The notes: a model not told the origin generated them from the letters alone. A stretch of DNA of 64,000 bases from Magicicada septendecula (GCA_034769895.1 CM068373.1:438197080-438261079); one strand, 5' to 3'; positions 43,401-57,031 are shown, counted from the first letter of the stretch. Numbers and translations: made by a program.

Positions 43401-43652
43401 ATTTGGTGCATGTGTTAAATAAACGTTAATAATTAATATAAAAAAATCTTTGCATGTTTACCTTTCTAGGGTTTTCTGAAAATGGTCTGGAAAAATCGTA
43501 AAGGCAGATTTTCTTAAAGCACTCCGTAAATATGTACAGTTGGAAGAAATAAAAAGGTGTATATTGAAGAGCAAACAATTTCCTTCAGAAAGTCTCCTTA
43601 CATATTTTTACGTTAATGGAACTGTTTTCCTGAAAATTGGTAATGATGAGCG

Positions 43653-44755
43653 TGTAGCGGGGCATTTTGGGGCCTATTTTGGGGCAATAACACAATTTAT
43701 AATTTTTTTTTATGATAATAAATAACATATTGAGTGATAGGGACAGAAATTATAAACTTCGGTAAATTTCCTGTTTGAAACGAAAACAACAGTGGCAGCA
43801 TTGACTGTGAAGGTTATTCGATGATATTTTGTAAAAACAGATTCAACAGACGCAGATTTTAATAACTGCAACTGTACCAAGGTCAACAAATGATGAACAC
43901 GAAACCAGTAAACACATTACACAACAGTAAACAAATTACGCAACAAGTTACAAACCAGGTCAGACCATCTGACGTCAGTGCATTATATAACATGAATGCA
44001 GGGTGTGTCACGCCAGCAACATTGTGAGACACAGACAGAACAAAGACTCAGTCGGCATTTAACTTCTGGACAGATAAGACGCTAACAACTGTGCGTCGCC
44101 GGTTCGCCGGTATTAGGCGAAGTTTTGGTGTTCGCCGGCCGTGCGTGATATTCGCCCGCATACAATAAAAAATGTGAATCTTTATATTTATATCTAAAAT
44201 ACAAACAGTTTTTCGGCCGTAAAATGTGATAGTGCGAACTATAAAACAGCAAAACAGTGCACGCCATGAGGAGACACCCCAGGAGTCGAACTCATAAACA
44301 GGAAAGTAGACATTCAAAATAATAATTAAAAAATGCTGGTTTTTTTCCTTTTTTAAAAATTAAATAAAAATGGGAAATTTATGGAAAGATTTTAAAATGT
44401 GGGGGTAGTATGTGAGCGAGTGTGAGGTTTTGTTTAATTATATAAATAGGTAATGAAGTGCTGGTTTCCGTAGTAAAACTAATCCTAGGAGTATAGAGAT
44501 TATTTCTATGTAAAATCTTGATTCCTTTTTACACTAAAATGTTATTTTTTTTTATTAAAAGTTTTTTTTTAATTTCATTTTGTGTGCGTTTTTCTAGAAA
44601 TGTTAATAAATTTTAATTAATGAGGAAACATATAAAGTTTTCTTTATTTGTTTAAACAACATTCTGATTTCCTGTTCGCCGAAAAGAACCCGTATGAACG
44701 TAAGCATGGTAAGCACATATATTTTTTTTCTCTTATAAGAAGTTGGCAGTACAAG
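43653..44755 (+). repeat. LTR related to the young element's family (fossil)
   Basis: It starts TGTAGCGGGGCATTTTGGGGCC. It shares the young element's landmarks: ATAGGGACAGAAATTATAAAC, CTGTACCAAGGTCA, CTGACGTCAG (CRE at 43970-43977) and CGCATA--AAAAATGTGAATC. It is followed by TGGCTACCGG, primer-site-like. No partner copy with close identity is seen, so it is a solo or truncated LTR. Confidence 0.6.
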
Positions 44756-45916
44756 ATGGCTACCGGAAAATTAGATGTTCTGAATTTACTTTAACCTTGT
44801 TTTTATCAATCATAATTTAATATCAATATTATCAAACGTATCAAGCGCTGCGTTTTAAAAAGAGCGTTTGCCCCCGATCTTGCTTAATTCGCTAAATTAG
44901 CCAGGCGCGTCTATTCAAAAATGTCATAACTTTCTTTAATCTAAGCGTAGCCAGTTAAATAAAGGCTAGTTTTGAAGGGGAACAGTATAGCTTTCAAAAT
45001 TTGTTGATTTTTACATAAATATTTTATTTGAACATAAAGAATATAGTGTATAAATATTTACTGTAGATACAAAAAGAGGTGAAACCACAAAATTACAAGT
45101 ACTATACAATAAAATTTAAAAAAATAGTAGTTCTTTACTAATTTACCTTTAAAAGAGATAAACTTTTTATTTTATAATAATGAAAACTACTTTCGAAGTT
45201 GTTATTTACAAAAAAAAACCTTTTCAAAAGTGAGTATTTCAACATATTTTAAATTTACTCTAAACTTCAGAGTTTATCTGCCTTTATTAATCTTAAAAAT
45301 AGAGATATCGAAATACAAAAAATTGTATTTGAAAGCTGCAAGTGTTCTGCATCAAAAACTACACTCATGAAAATTTAAATCATTTTCAAAATTAAAAAAA
45401 TAAATAAAAATTGTGTATACTAAAAAAAGGTGCCTCCTTTGCGTTACATACATGTATCTTTTAAGTGGGTTTATTTGAGTACTTGAAATTAACGTTACAG
45501 CTACTACAATGCTAAATCTATCTATTCATGTTATTTCTCTTACCTGATTATACCTATACTCTAAAAACAAGACCCTAGAAAACAGGTAAAATTTTTAAAC
45601 GGCGCGGTGTTCTATTCCCCTCGAGTGTGCAACACTAAATGTAGCTGCGCGCACAACACCCATTGTTGTGGTGTGCCATACAAACATCTGCTATACAAGA
45701 ACGGAGCAGTAACGCAGTTGATATTTCTTCAAAGGTTATAATCAAAACATTACAAATATTTTTGTTTTTATCATATAAAACAGGTAAAAAAAATTGCAGT
45801 TTAAAGTTTTTATTTACACTTTTTATACATGCTAATATTTATTTATTTGTGAACACGTGTAGTGGAGTCAAAATAAAAATCAAATGTGAATTGTTTTGGG
45901 AGTCGATTTTTTGTGT
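44756..45916. other. Sequence between two related LTRs
   Basis: No gag or pol recognised; AT-rich. It could be interior of a truncated element or flanking DNA. No polypurine tract precedes the next LTR. Confidence 0.35.
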
Positions 45917-47071
45917 TGTAACGGGCCTATTTTGGGGTAATGACGGAATTTGTATTTCTTTTATAAAATAAAGAACAGTTTTCAATAATTGGGACAAAAT
46001 TTATAACGAGAGGTAAATTTGGTGGTAGGCGACGGTAGCGAAGGTGGTACGACTGATTGACAATATTGTATGTGAATATCAACAGACGCAGAATTAATAA
46101 GCTGGAACTGTGCCAAGGTCAGCTCCAGTGACTCTAAATTGTCAACAAATTATGCAACGAAACATCAGGCGAGCGTTGCGTCAGCGCATTACATAACGAG
46201 GTGTGTCATCGCCAACAGTTTCGTCAGACTCTCAGCAAACAAAAACAGTCTGCTGGCGGAATGATACAACTTTCAAACAAAGGAAATTGATCACACAACA
46301 ACGGCGACTTCACAAATTAGCGCCTGTAGCTCGCCCCCAGTCAAAAGTCAACGCTCGCGCGAGCAACACCTACTAAGTTCCGGAACGTAATTTTGCGGGC
46401 CCGCATATAACAAAAATGTGAATTTAATTCAAATTAATAATTAACAGTCATGAAGTGACAGTTTCGAGTTACCTGTCGAGAATTACAGCAAAAGTACGAA
46501 ATGTGCGGAGTGATGAATGAAAGAAGAAAAACGTACGGAGGCTGGACTGATCTTTAGGGACGCAATTGCAGATAAGAGAATAAATTATATCATATTTTAA
46601 TTATATTCATACCTTTTAAAAAAGAGAATAAAAGAAGAAGTTTTAAAAACAAAGAATTACAACCATTCAAAATTATAAAATATGAGCTCTTAAAATCTGG
46701 GGGTAGTATGTGTGCGAGTGTGGAGATTTTTGTTTAAGTATATATATATATAAAATGAAGTGCTGGTTTCCATTGCAAAACTAATCCTAGGTGTATAAAG
46801 ATTATTTCTATTTAATATCTTGATTCTTTTTATACTAAAGTTTTTTTTTATATTAAAGGTTTATACTATATTTTCAATTTTATTTTCATGTGAGTTTTTT
46901 TTTGAATGAGAATTGAGAATTGCTAATTGTTAATAAACTTTAAATCATGGGACACCATATAAAGTTTTCTTATTTTTGAACAACCAATTCTGATCTCCTG
47001 TTCGCCGAAAAGAACCCGTGTACTAATTTTTTTTGGTTTTGTATTATGTTTCTTGTATTTAATAAAAACAA
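45917..47071 (+). repeat. Second LTR of the same superfamily (fossil)
   Basis: It starts TGTAACGGGCCTATTTTGGG. It shares CTGTGCCAAGGTCA, GCGGGCCCGC (46395-46404), AAAAATGTGAAT, the GTGTGCGAGTGTG--G block and CCTGTTCGCCGAAAAGAACC with the LTR at 43653, but is well diverged from it. It is directly followed by TGGCGCCTGACAG, a good primer-binding site, so it was a 5' LTR; its interior is not recognisable beyond. Confidence 0.6.
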
Positions 47072-47931
47072 GATGGCGCCTGACAGAAAACAGTGAACAG
47101 TATCTTTAGATTAAATTCAATACAATTATTAATAAAACGAAACATCACAGTGTGCTAAATTGGTTAACGGGATCAAGTTGAGCTAATAGTTAAGTTTTGT
47201 GTAAAAATAACCCGTTTATTTTTTTATTAACAATTTAAGTTGCAAAATAGCGTTTTTATAAATATCTTTGGACCTAACAAGCCGATTTTAATGTGAATTT
47301 TTTTCAGTATTCTATAATAAATTAAGAACATTTCTAGCCTTAATACGGAAGTCGATATTATTATTATTGTTAATGTGCTATCAATAAATAAAGTGGCGAT
47401 GGCGTTTATAAACAAATTGCTGTTGTTTTAACACAAATTAATGAAAGTTGATAAAACTTGAGGAAAAGGTAACCTTTGTGGAGTACCCCACAAATTTCAT
47501 ATTGAAATGTTGAATATAACCTCAAAAAAATCGCAATTCACAAAAAAACTTTGAGTGCTCATAAAGTATGGCAAGATTGTGGCACAAAGGTGTACGATGG
47601 CTTAAATTAAAGCTTATTAAAAATACTTTTGGGTGGTTAATTAACAACATTTTTTGGCCTTTCTGACACCATTTTTTGACCATTTAAAAAAAATTAAACG
47701 TAAAGAACTGAATTTTTTCTAAAAAAAAAAATTATTTGTACTGATCATTTTTTACATACATTAAAAGTTTATAAAAGGCACATATTTAAAAAAACAAATT
47801 TGGTAAAAACGGTGGATTTAAAATTGAAAATAAAAAAGTTTTCAAAAGAGATATTTTGACTTCACTAGTGGTGAAGTTTTAAAGAATACTTTTACTGCTA
47901 CATAAGGTTTTTTGATTTTTATGTATTAAAT
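47072..47931. other. Leader region before the Academ-like gene
   Basis: AT-rich, no gene. It may hold the remnant LTR-element interior and the promoter and 5' end of the Academ-like transposon; the boundary is not visible. Confidence 0.3.
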
Positions 47932-48399
47932 ATGGACCAGTGTGATACTGAAATATGTTTTATTTGTAATGCTGATCTTTGTATTGAAGATACAGGAAAA
48001 GTGACTCGAGGACTACCGAATTTAATAAGAGTTAGCTCTGAGAGAAACGATGGAAAATATGAAATGTTAAAAAAAATTGATTCAATTTTAGTACACAGGA
48101 AATGTCGAGAAAAATATACGTTAAAAAGGAATGATGTTTTGTGTTATAAGGATTTAGGCACTTTGTCGAAAAAAAGTAAATATAGCCCAGTCAAGAGTAA
48201 AGTCAGAAAGAGTAAAGAATTGTTTGATTTCAAAAAACTTTGTATAATTTGTTGATTAGATGCCAATAAAAGTAATACAAGATTAAGTATTAATCAACGC
48301 AAAAATATTTCCATAATTCAAAGTCCTACTTTTAAAGAAAAATTATTAGAAATGATTGCGGAACATAATGACGAATTAGGAAAAGCAATTCTACTGTGA
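47932..48399 (+). pseudogene. Academ-like transposase, N-terminal part
   Basis: It opens MDQCDTEICFICNADLCIED and continues to ILVHRKCREKYTLKR, a CxxC...HxxC zinc-binding arrangement seen at the start of this protein family. A TGA at 48253-48255 interrupts it, after which the frame stays open to about 48399 (NKSNTRLSINQRKN...LGKAILL). Sequence similar to the expected continuation resumes at 49842, so the 1.4 kb between is an intron or insertion. This is the upstream end of the gene described at 49842-53763. Confidence 0.55.
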
Positions 48400-49841
48400 C
48401 GATTTAAAGGCAATTTAAATAGCACAAATTAAATTTTTTGTTCTTATAACAAGTGAGAGTATAATCCACCCTCCCTCTGTACCCAGATACCTGTATCAAC
48501 TTGCAAAAAAGCTAGTACAAACATGCAAAGTACACTGTTATTAAGCGAAAACTAATAATCCTTCTTTTTAAATAAAAGACGTAATAATAATAAATGAAAT
48601 ACCTAACTCCTAACTAAGAAAAGGTAGGATAATTTATAGTAGTTAATTAATGGACAAATAATAATAATAAACGAACGAACTACTTTTCTCTCGGCGTGTA
48701 AACTGCGCCCGCTTCCATACTCCCTGCCGCTAAACTAACGCCAGTCTACCAAGAATCTCTGACATGTAAGCAGCTCGAAAATGTGTCGTGAAGTTAAACT
48801 TATGTTTATGTCGCTAAAACCGATGTAACAAGAAGTTAGTGCCGCTCATTTAATTAATCCACATGTAGCGAATGCGAAATAAAGTTTAAAACTAGTAGTG
48901 TAGTTAAGATGTTGAGAAAATATTATTAATAAATAAAAACTTAGCCGACACATCTCTTTATGAAAAGTAAGTGGTAAGATATGTTCCATACCATGTAAAA
49001 GGTAACATCAGTGCTGTTTAAAAAAAAAATTAAATGTGAAAAGTGAACACCAACGCCAGGAGAGAAGTTACGACAACAACTGTACGAACTCCAAGTAGCA
49101 GAATCCCAGCGTCATGACCTAGACCACAATACAGAAACAACCAACTAAATGGAGGATCCAGATGGACAATGAACTACATCCAGGAAGACCTACTGAAGAG
49201 GATCATCTCGACCGCCAGCCGCAGACTCACGTTATACTCAGGTGACACTAAACCATAACTTCTGTGCATACATTGTTTTTAACAACCTCAACAAAAAGAA
49301 CAGTAAAGTTTCTTGTAAAGACTTTTAGATCACATAAATATTAGCATATTAATATTTGTAGTTTCTGTAATGCTATAGTAATAACCTGATGATGCGTAAA
49401 GATAAAGTTAATATGAAATTACATCAGACTATTCTTCAAATAGTTTGGATGATGTTAAAGTATGTTAGAATATTATAAAGTTAGAACCCGGATCCGTGGT
49501 AATCAAAGTAATACACAGCTGTATGATCTTGAGATACTAAGAGTAACAATTTAAAGAGTATTTGATGCAGAATCTATAAGAATTTTTCCTTTAAAAGAAA
49601 AGTAAAAACAAAAGTTGACCATTAAAGCTATTATGTTTATATCCGTAGTTAAGATACAATAATAAAGAGATGTTTTCGCTAATATGCAGAGAGTGAATAA
49701 ATTTATGAAACCTTGGACAAATTCCTGATATATACATTGTCATAATTTATTGGTAAGTAATTTTTACTAACTACGGCAGCTAGTTTAATTAACAGCAAAC
49801 AATTAAACTGGTTCCCTATGTTATAATGTCTTAACAGGAGA
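48400..49841. other. Intron or insertion within the Academ-like gene
   Basis: No ORF or known transposon recognised. It ends with TAATGTCTTAACAG, an acceptor-like sequence. The GC-richer patch 48680-48760 and the CA-rich 49080-49250 are unlike the flanks, which hints at an inserted element. Confidence 0.35.
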
Positions 49842-52800
49842 GACGTTATACTACGACGAATTTCTTGTGATGATTTGGTAGCTGTACAAGCGAGATATCA
49901 CCGCAGTTGTCACAAAAAAGTTTTAAACAGTTACACTCGTGACACAAGTGATGCTAAAGGTCGACCCAAGGATGTAAAAATCTCACATCAAATGGAATTG
50001 ATTTTTGATTATTTAAGTGACAGTGATGATACCCAGTTTACGCTCACAGAATTAATTGCATTATTAGGTAAATATATTGCTTAATTATAAATTATAATTA
50101 TACTATTTTTTAAATTAAATTTTTATGTTCATTTTATTTAATATCTAATTTTCTTAAACAGGACATGATGCTTGTCATCCAAATACCATTATTGCTAAAT
50201 TAAAAGAAAATTATGGCAATTATATAAGAATTATATCCAGAAAAGGTGGCTCAACCCTCATATGTCTTGTAGATCGTGAATACAATGTCATGCGTCAAGC
50301 ATGGATAGCCTCAAAAAAAGATGAAAATGAAGAAAAAAGAAAAATCTTAAAATCTGCAGCAGCAATTATTCGAAACGATGTTAATCTGAAGAAAAGTAAT
50401 ACAGAATTTTATCCTCCAAGTGATAATATATTCCAAAATATTAATGAGAGCATCCCAGAATCCCTTCAGTTTCTGATAGAAGAAATAATTTTAAAAAATA
50501 AAAAAGGTGATATTAGTTCATATGAAACAAAATGCACAGCAGCAATTACTCATTCAATTATGAGTTGCATAAGACCTAGAACCTTTCTATCACCATTGCA
50601 AGTTGGTCTGTCTGTAATGTTGCATAGGAAATTTGCATCAAAACGAATTATAGATATATTGTCGCATCTGGGAGTGTGTTCATCATACAAAGAAGCAACA
50701 CTTTATGAGGCTAGTGTATTGCTTAGTCCACATTCTCCATTTAGATCTGGTTGTTTTGCACAATTGGCATTTGACAATGCAGATATTAACATCAATACTA
50801 TAGACGGGAAAAATACTTTTCATAGTATGGGAGGTATTATGATTGTAAGTCCCAGAGATTGTTATTATAACTTTAAAACGATTGACAGTTAAGCCTACTG
50901 CAAAAGAAATCAGCAAAATTGACAAAATACCATTCCAAATTTTTGAAAATATTAATACACATGCACTCCAAAACATTGTTTTTGAAAAAGTAGATAATCC
51001 GAGTTTTAATAATATAGATTTTTCTAATGCTGACTTGCTTTGGATTATGGAGTGACCAAACCAGGCATTACTGGCTGGAATGCCTTTATGTCGAAGCTTT
51101 TGGAAAATATGACTTATACATTATCTAGAATTGTTTGCTTACCTTTTGTATACTCTCCTCCAACTGACAAAAATACAATATACACCATTTTAAAATACGC
51201 TGTAAAACTAGTGAAAAACTTAAATCTATTTAATTGTTTTGTTACTTTCGATCAACCTTTGTATCAGAAAGCGTTTGAAATGGTCCAATCCTCACCTGAT
51301 GAAAACATAATACATACATAATGTAATTGTTCGACTAGGAGGATTTCATCTGCTTATGTCTTTTCTTGGTTCAATCGGTTATGTGATGGTAGGAAGCGGT
51401 TTAAAAGAAGCATTAAGCTGTTGCTATGCGCCAGGAACTGTAGATAAGATGTTAGATGGCCATGCTTATGCTAGAGCAGTACGAGGCCACACATTAATTT
51501 GGATAGTTTTGTGTAAAAAGATTATTGAGGAAATGAATCTTTCAGAAGTTGAATATTCAAATATGAAATCTTTACTACAAGAATTTTTAGATGACAATCT
51601 TACTTACAAAGAAGTACAAGATCATAATTTTTTAAACATCTTAAATGGTAAATTTCTAGAAAAAATGATTAAAATTGAGGAACGCGGTAAAACTGCAAAA
51701 TTATGGATACAATACATACGAATGATCTCTATTGCAAAAGCATTTGCACGCTCTGAAAAAATAGGTAATCTAAAAATTCAATTACAAGTTATTCAGCAAA
51801 TGTTGCCATATTTTTATGCAACTGGACATTTTAATTATACAAAATCAGCCTTATTATATGTACAATATATGAATCAATTTATAAAAGAATCTGAAAAACT
51901 TTTCACCTCAATGCAAAACCAAGATGTAATTCCAGAAACTACCGCTTTAAAAATTAAAGAATTTCAAAATTTTATAAATATCGGATTTTGTACTGTAAGC
52001 GAACTGAGAAATTCTGGTCAGGAACTCATACTGATATGACAATCGAACAGGACTTAATGAGAGTCATGAAAGTTGATGGTGGTATGATTGGACGGGGAGT
52101 AACTACCAGTACTGCAAATAAATGGATTTTAGCGATGCCATATACACATGATATCTGCGAAGAAGTAGACAAATTTTGTGGTATAAAATTTTCTACTTCC
52201 GATCAGCATGTAGATGCTAGAGATTCTCGAATAAAACGAGATACCGAAGATATTCTCAAAATAAAATCCTGGTTTGATTGTCACGAGCTATTTCCTTATC
52301 AAGATTCAATAATGTCTATATCTACTGGAGTTACTGGCGGTAATAATATTAACTGTCATAATGCTTTTGAGGTTGGAAAAGCAGGATTAGAAGAAATTGC
52401 TGGTACAAACTTCCATAAAGTTTCGTTTAAACGAAAAAATAGAGTACTGTCATTAAAAAGTGTTAATAGTAGTCTGAAAATTCAAGAGGAAATTGTCCGT
52501 ATAGATCCAATGTTTATATTTCAATGCATTTGTGTAGCAAGAAAAAGTGATGACGAATTAAAAGATTACGTGCGTTATAAACTTGCACCGTACCCAACAT
52601 CTATGTTTTACGAAGGTGTATTTCGGAAAACAGATAAGTCTAAACTATATGATATGTTTGAAGTAGACCGCACTGAGATTAACCTTGAAGATTGCATTTA
52701 CGTCATTGATGGTGGTATGTTACTGCATAGAGTAGTATGGTCAAAAAATGACAAGTTCAAATGTATTTTTCAAAGATACGTAAATTATGTCAAGAGACAC

Positions 52801-53763
52801 TTTGGATCAAAAGTTACTGTAGTTTTTGATGGCTATACAAACAATTCTAACAGCATCAAAGCTATGGAGCGTTATCGCCGTACCAATCAAAATTCCTCTC
52901 CAGATATTTTATTCCATGAAGATATGTGTGTCACAGTGACCCAAGAACAATTTCTTTCGAATAAAACTAATAAAACTCGATTTATTGAAATTCTAACGAG
53001 ATATTTGGAAGAAGAAAGCATAAACGTTAAACAAGCTGACGATGATGCAGACTTATTAATTGTGAAAACAGCCTTAGAATTATATGATAAACCTCCAGTT
53101 ATTATATATACAACCTCCAGTTATTGTTGCAGAGGACGTAGATATTTTGGTGCTCATTACTGCGCTTACACCTAGTAATAAGAATATTTCTCTCTTAAAA
53201 CCCACGAGAGGTACCACGAGTGCTAGTCTATTTTCTTCTGATAACAGCTTTAGAAAGTATAAATTTTGCAAAGAGAATATACTATTTTTGCATGCTCTAA
53301 CCGGCTGTGACACAACATCATGCTGTTATGTTAAAGGTAAAAAATCGGTTTTTAATTCGATTGAAAAAAAATCAGTAAACTCAGATTTAAAAGAAGCGAT
53401 CGAAGCATTTAAACTGGAAAATCAACCTCAAACATCTATATATAAAAATGGTCTATTCATTCTCCTGTATATGTATAATACACCAAAAAAAATTACATGT
53501 GTTGATAAATACAGACATACAAGTTTTACTAAAGCGATTTCAAAAAAGAAAAAAAGCTTAAAACCTGTAAAGTTAGAAAGTCTGCCACCTACTTCTGATG
53601 CTGCCAAGCAGCACTTTTCCAGAGTATATTTACAAGTCCAGCAACGGCTCGGCAATGATCTAATACCAAAAGACGGGTTGGAATGTTGGAGAAATTTTAA
53701 CGCCTATAAAAATGACACAGCCAGCTGCCCCAAAATCTTTATTAAAAATGATCTTTTGTAATT
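49842..53763 (+). pseudogene. Academ-like DNA transposase core with XPG-like nuclease
   Basis: The early part (RRISCDDLVAVQARYHRSCH) has a 94-bp intron at 50068-50161 (GTAAAT...TTAAACAG) that splices in phase to GHDACHPNTI. The middle contains FLGSIGYVMVGSGLKEAL and CYAPGTVDKMLDGHAYARAV. The C-terminal half is an XPG/FEN-like nuclease: YVIDGGMLLHRVVW, VVFDGY, QADDDADLLIVKTAL, VAEDVDILVLI and TGCDTTS supply the conserved acidic residues. Academ transposons combine such a nuclease with a Cys8 finger; the finger is found past the hAT insertion at 57032. About five frame shifts (near 50880, 51040, 51315, 51995 and 53095) make it a pseudogene. The one at 53095 is a 22-bp tandem duplication of AACCTCCAGTTATT.... 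Confidence 0.65.
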
Positions 53764-54152
53764 CATGGTTCACAGTTAACTGGAAAGACAGGGAATTTCA
53801 GGGAAATAAAAAAAGGTCAGGGAAACTGTTTGAAATATGTTGAAAGTCAGGGAAATCAGCTAGTTTTCAGAAAAATGTCAGGGAAGTTTTCACCGGATTC
53901 TCTTATTGTGGTTTTTGCAAAAAAAGGAGAAGACACAGATCTACATTAATTAGAAGTGTTGATTGTTTTTAACTGTCTTGTGACATCAGCTGAATTGGAG
54001 TACTAGTGTGTGTGTTATAACATGGTACTATTACAATGTGTATTGATACAATTTTGCCTTCTAGTAAGCTTACACATTTTTTATTTTACCTAATATTCTT
54101 ATTGTTAATACTGTACTTGTTTGGTTCAGTTGTTGCCAAAAGCAAAGGGGGT

Positions 54153-54185
<33 letters not shown>

Positions 54186-54349
54186 GTACCAATCTACTTA
54201 TTACTGGTGGCTATATAAATACTACCTTTATTTAAAGGTGACATTTTAATTTTTAGTGTTTGAATCATTTTTAAGTTAAATTCAATGTTTATAATTATTG
54301 ATTTGTTTATTCCTGATATATCAACAATTTATCAATCTGAGAGTGAAAC

Positions 54350-56508
54350 ATGGCTATAAGGAAAACTAAGTTCAGTGATCTGTGGTTGGACTCTAGGTGG
54401 AATCCTGAGTTTGTTGGCTGGTTAAGTAAAGGACCTGAAAGTACCCAAGCTTTCTGCAAAATTTGTAAAAAAACATTTGATTTATCTAATATGGGGCGGC
54501 AAGCTGTAGTGTCACATTCAAAAGGTAAAACACATTTGAATTTAATGAAAACTCAAGAGACACAACCATCCTTAAAAACGTTTTTCAGTACATCCACACC
54601 TAAATGTAGTGAACCAAAAAATAGTGAAAGTGAGACGAGAGATGAAGTAATGCCATCAACAAGTCGACAAAATATTGAAGTTTCAAACTTGCCGTCTGAA
54701 GTATCATCCTCCAAACCTAATCAACAGTCAGTTACATCTTTTTGCATTAGGGATGATACCACAGGAGCAGAAATTCTTTGGGCTCTGAAGGTTGTAAATA
54801 GCAAAATTTCACTAAATACATGTTCAGATATAGGTGATTTATTCAAATTGATGTTTTCTGACAGTACCATAGCTTCAAACTTCAAAATGGGAGCTACAAA
54901 ATGCAAATATCTCATTAATCATGGTCTTTCTCCATATTTTTTTCATGAAATGAAAAATCGAATAAGTCAGAGTGATGATTTTGTCATATGTTTTGATGAG
55001 TCTCTCAACAAAGTCATTCAAAGGGGTCAGATGGACATTTTTTTTTAAATATTTTGACATTAATAGAAGTAGAGTGCAAAGTGAATATTTCAACAGTGTT
55101 TTTTTGGACTGAGCTACAGCACAAGATCTTTTGGACAATTTCATCAAAGGAATCCATCCATTGCAATTAAAAAAAGTTCTCCAAGTTTTTATGGATGGAC
55201 CCAATGTCAATTTAAGTTTCCTGAAAAAGTTGGATGAAAGAATAAAAGAAGATGATCCTAATGGGAAATTACTGATAAATGGTGGAGTTTGTGGGCTACA
55301 TGTTATAAATGGCGCAGTAAAAAATGGGCTGCAGGCCGTCAAGTGGGATGTGGATAGTTATCTACGTGATGTTTACTATATATTTCATGATTCTCCAGCC
55401 CGTTGTGCACAATTCACATCTCTTACTGGAAAAACATTGTTTCCTCTAAAACACTGTACAACCAGGTGGCTTGAGAATGTTTCCTCTATTGATAGAGTTT
55501 TAACCATTTTTGATGATATCAAGAAATATATTGATAACCAGAAATTACTTCATACTAAGCCTTTGAAAAACGTTGCAACTCAAACTAAAGATGGGTTTTT
55601 AAAATGTAAATTGGCATTTTTTAAGGCAATTTCTCAAGAATGTGAGCCATTTTTAATAAAATTTCAAGCCTCTGACCCTCTTGCTCCTTTCTTATATGCA
55701 GATCTACAAAGTCTTTTGCAAAATTTGATGGAAAGATTTATAAAGACCAGTAAAATACCTACATCAGTGAGCAAACTTTTTTCCCTTGATCTGAATGACA
55801 AAGAAAATTTATGTGAAGTAAAAAACATTGATATAGGCTTCCAGGCAAAAAAAATTCTTAAAGAAGTTACAGCAAATGAAGCTGAGATCCTAAGATTTAA
55901 ACTGAAATGTCAAACTGTCTTAATTAAAATGACAGAGAAAATATTGGAAAGATGTTCTCTAAAATATAAAATTGTCCAGGGACTATCATCTTTGGATCCT
56001 GGTCTTATTTATCATCAACCACAACAGGGCAAAATAAGATTCACATTGCTGCTAGATGAATTTTATATTCACAATAGAATTACAGATGTTGTTGCAGAGA
56101 GGGCCAAAGGGCAATACTCTTCCTTTTGTGGAAGCCCATTCCTGTCTTGAGCTTAACATCAAACAATTTTTTGAAAGTAGAGCAAGTGTAAGACTTGATG
56201 ATTTCTTTTCATCAATGCTGTTAGGAAACCAACATTACTTAGAGCTGTGGAATATTGTGAAGCTTGGTCTAATATTTTCACATGGAAATGCAACAGTGGA
56301 AAGTGGATTTTCTATCAATAAAAACTTATTAATAGAAAACTTAACTGAACACAGTCTCATTGCTCAAAGAACTGTTGAAAATGCAATCAGGTTCTATGAA
56401 AACATTGAAAAGATTCCCATCACCTATACAATGCTAACACATGTAAGGGCTGCTCATAGAAGATACGAAGAGTATCTTAAGGAATCTAAACAAAATAGAA
56501 AGAAGTAG
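54350..56508 (+). pseudogene. hAT transposase with BED-like zinc finger
   Basis: MAIRKTKFSDLWLDSRWN starts a frame with a BED/TTF-like finger (FCKICKKTFDLSNMGRQ...SHSKGKTHL). The catalytic middle follows (55131-56150: VNLSFLKKLDERI, WDVDSYLRDVYYIFHDSP, HCTTRWLENVSS). The C-terminal hAT dimerisation block is at 56160-56508: LELWNIVKLGLIFSHGNATV, ESGFSINKNLL. Three different frames are used, with breaks near 55040-55130 and 56110, so it is a pseudogene. The type (finger, RNase-H-like middle, hATC) is that of hAT transposases related to vertebrate ZMYM/SCAND3-like proteins. Confidence 0.8.
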
Positions 56509-57031
56509 AAAAGAAACGAGTTGAAAAAAGGAAAATTTCCTTAGATATAAAAAAACTTGAAGAACAAAGAAAGATACTGAAACTTCAGACAGCTAAAGAA
56601 GAAGATGCCATAAAAACAAAGATTCAGATGCTGGAGAAGAAGAAATCGAATTAGCTTTACTGATTTGTTTGAATTTTGAGTTTATATACTTTATGTAACT
56701 AGAACAGAATGAAAACAATTGTCTTTGTATTGTTTTCTTAATTTGTAATATGTAATGTTTTGTCAAATACGACACAAAATAACAAGGAGAGCGTTGGACG
56801 GCTATGGGGATGGTGGAGGCCGATTAAAAAAAAAATCAATTAAACAAAATTGCATAGTTTTGATTATTTATTTCCTTTAAACTTCACAAAAATTATCACC
56901 TTCTGATTTCAATATATTTAAAGATATTTGGAAAAAAATTACAGTACCATATTCAAAAATCTCGATTGTCAGGGAAAAGTTCTCAATATTGTCATGGAAA
57001 GTCAGGGAAATCAAAATATGAAAAATAGTGT
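56509..57031. other. hAT 3' non-coding region
   Basis: Lys/Glu-rich codons continue briefly after the main frame (to about 56650). After that it is AT-rich DNA ending in the subterminal CAGGGAAA repeats. Confidence 0.5.

Larger units (their letters stand above)
53764..57031 (+). mobile_element. hAT transposon inserted in the Academ-like gene
   Basis: A 3.3-kb element has ends CATGGTTCACAG (left) and GTGTGAACCCTG (right, inverted), with TGTAATT on both flanks; hAT elements normally duplicate 8 bp. Motifs GTCAGGGAAA or CAGGGAAA cluster just inside both ends (53788-53886 and 56968-57009), probable transposase-binding subterminal repeats. The transposase gene inside is broken, so the copy is dead. 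Confidence 0.75.

Noticed and set aside
43540-43725. 61-codon frame at the left edge of an LTR
   Set aside because: Runs across the LTR boundary and has no motif; chance frame.
47932-53763. Interpretation as an intact host gene
   Set aside because: Several frame shifts, a stop and a hAT insertion break it, and its domain layout fits a DNA transposase.
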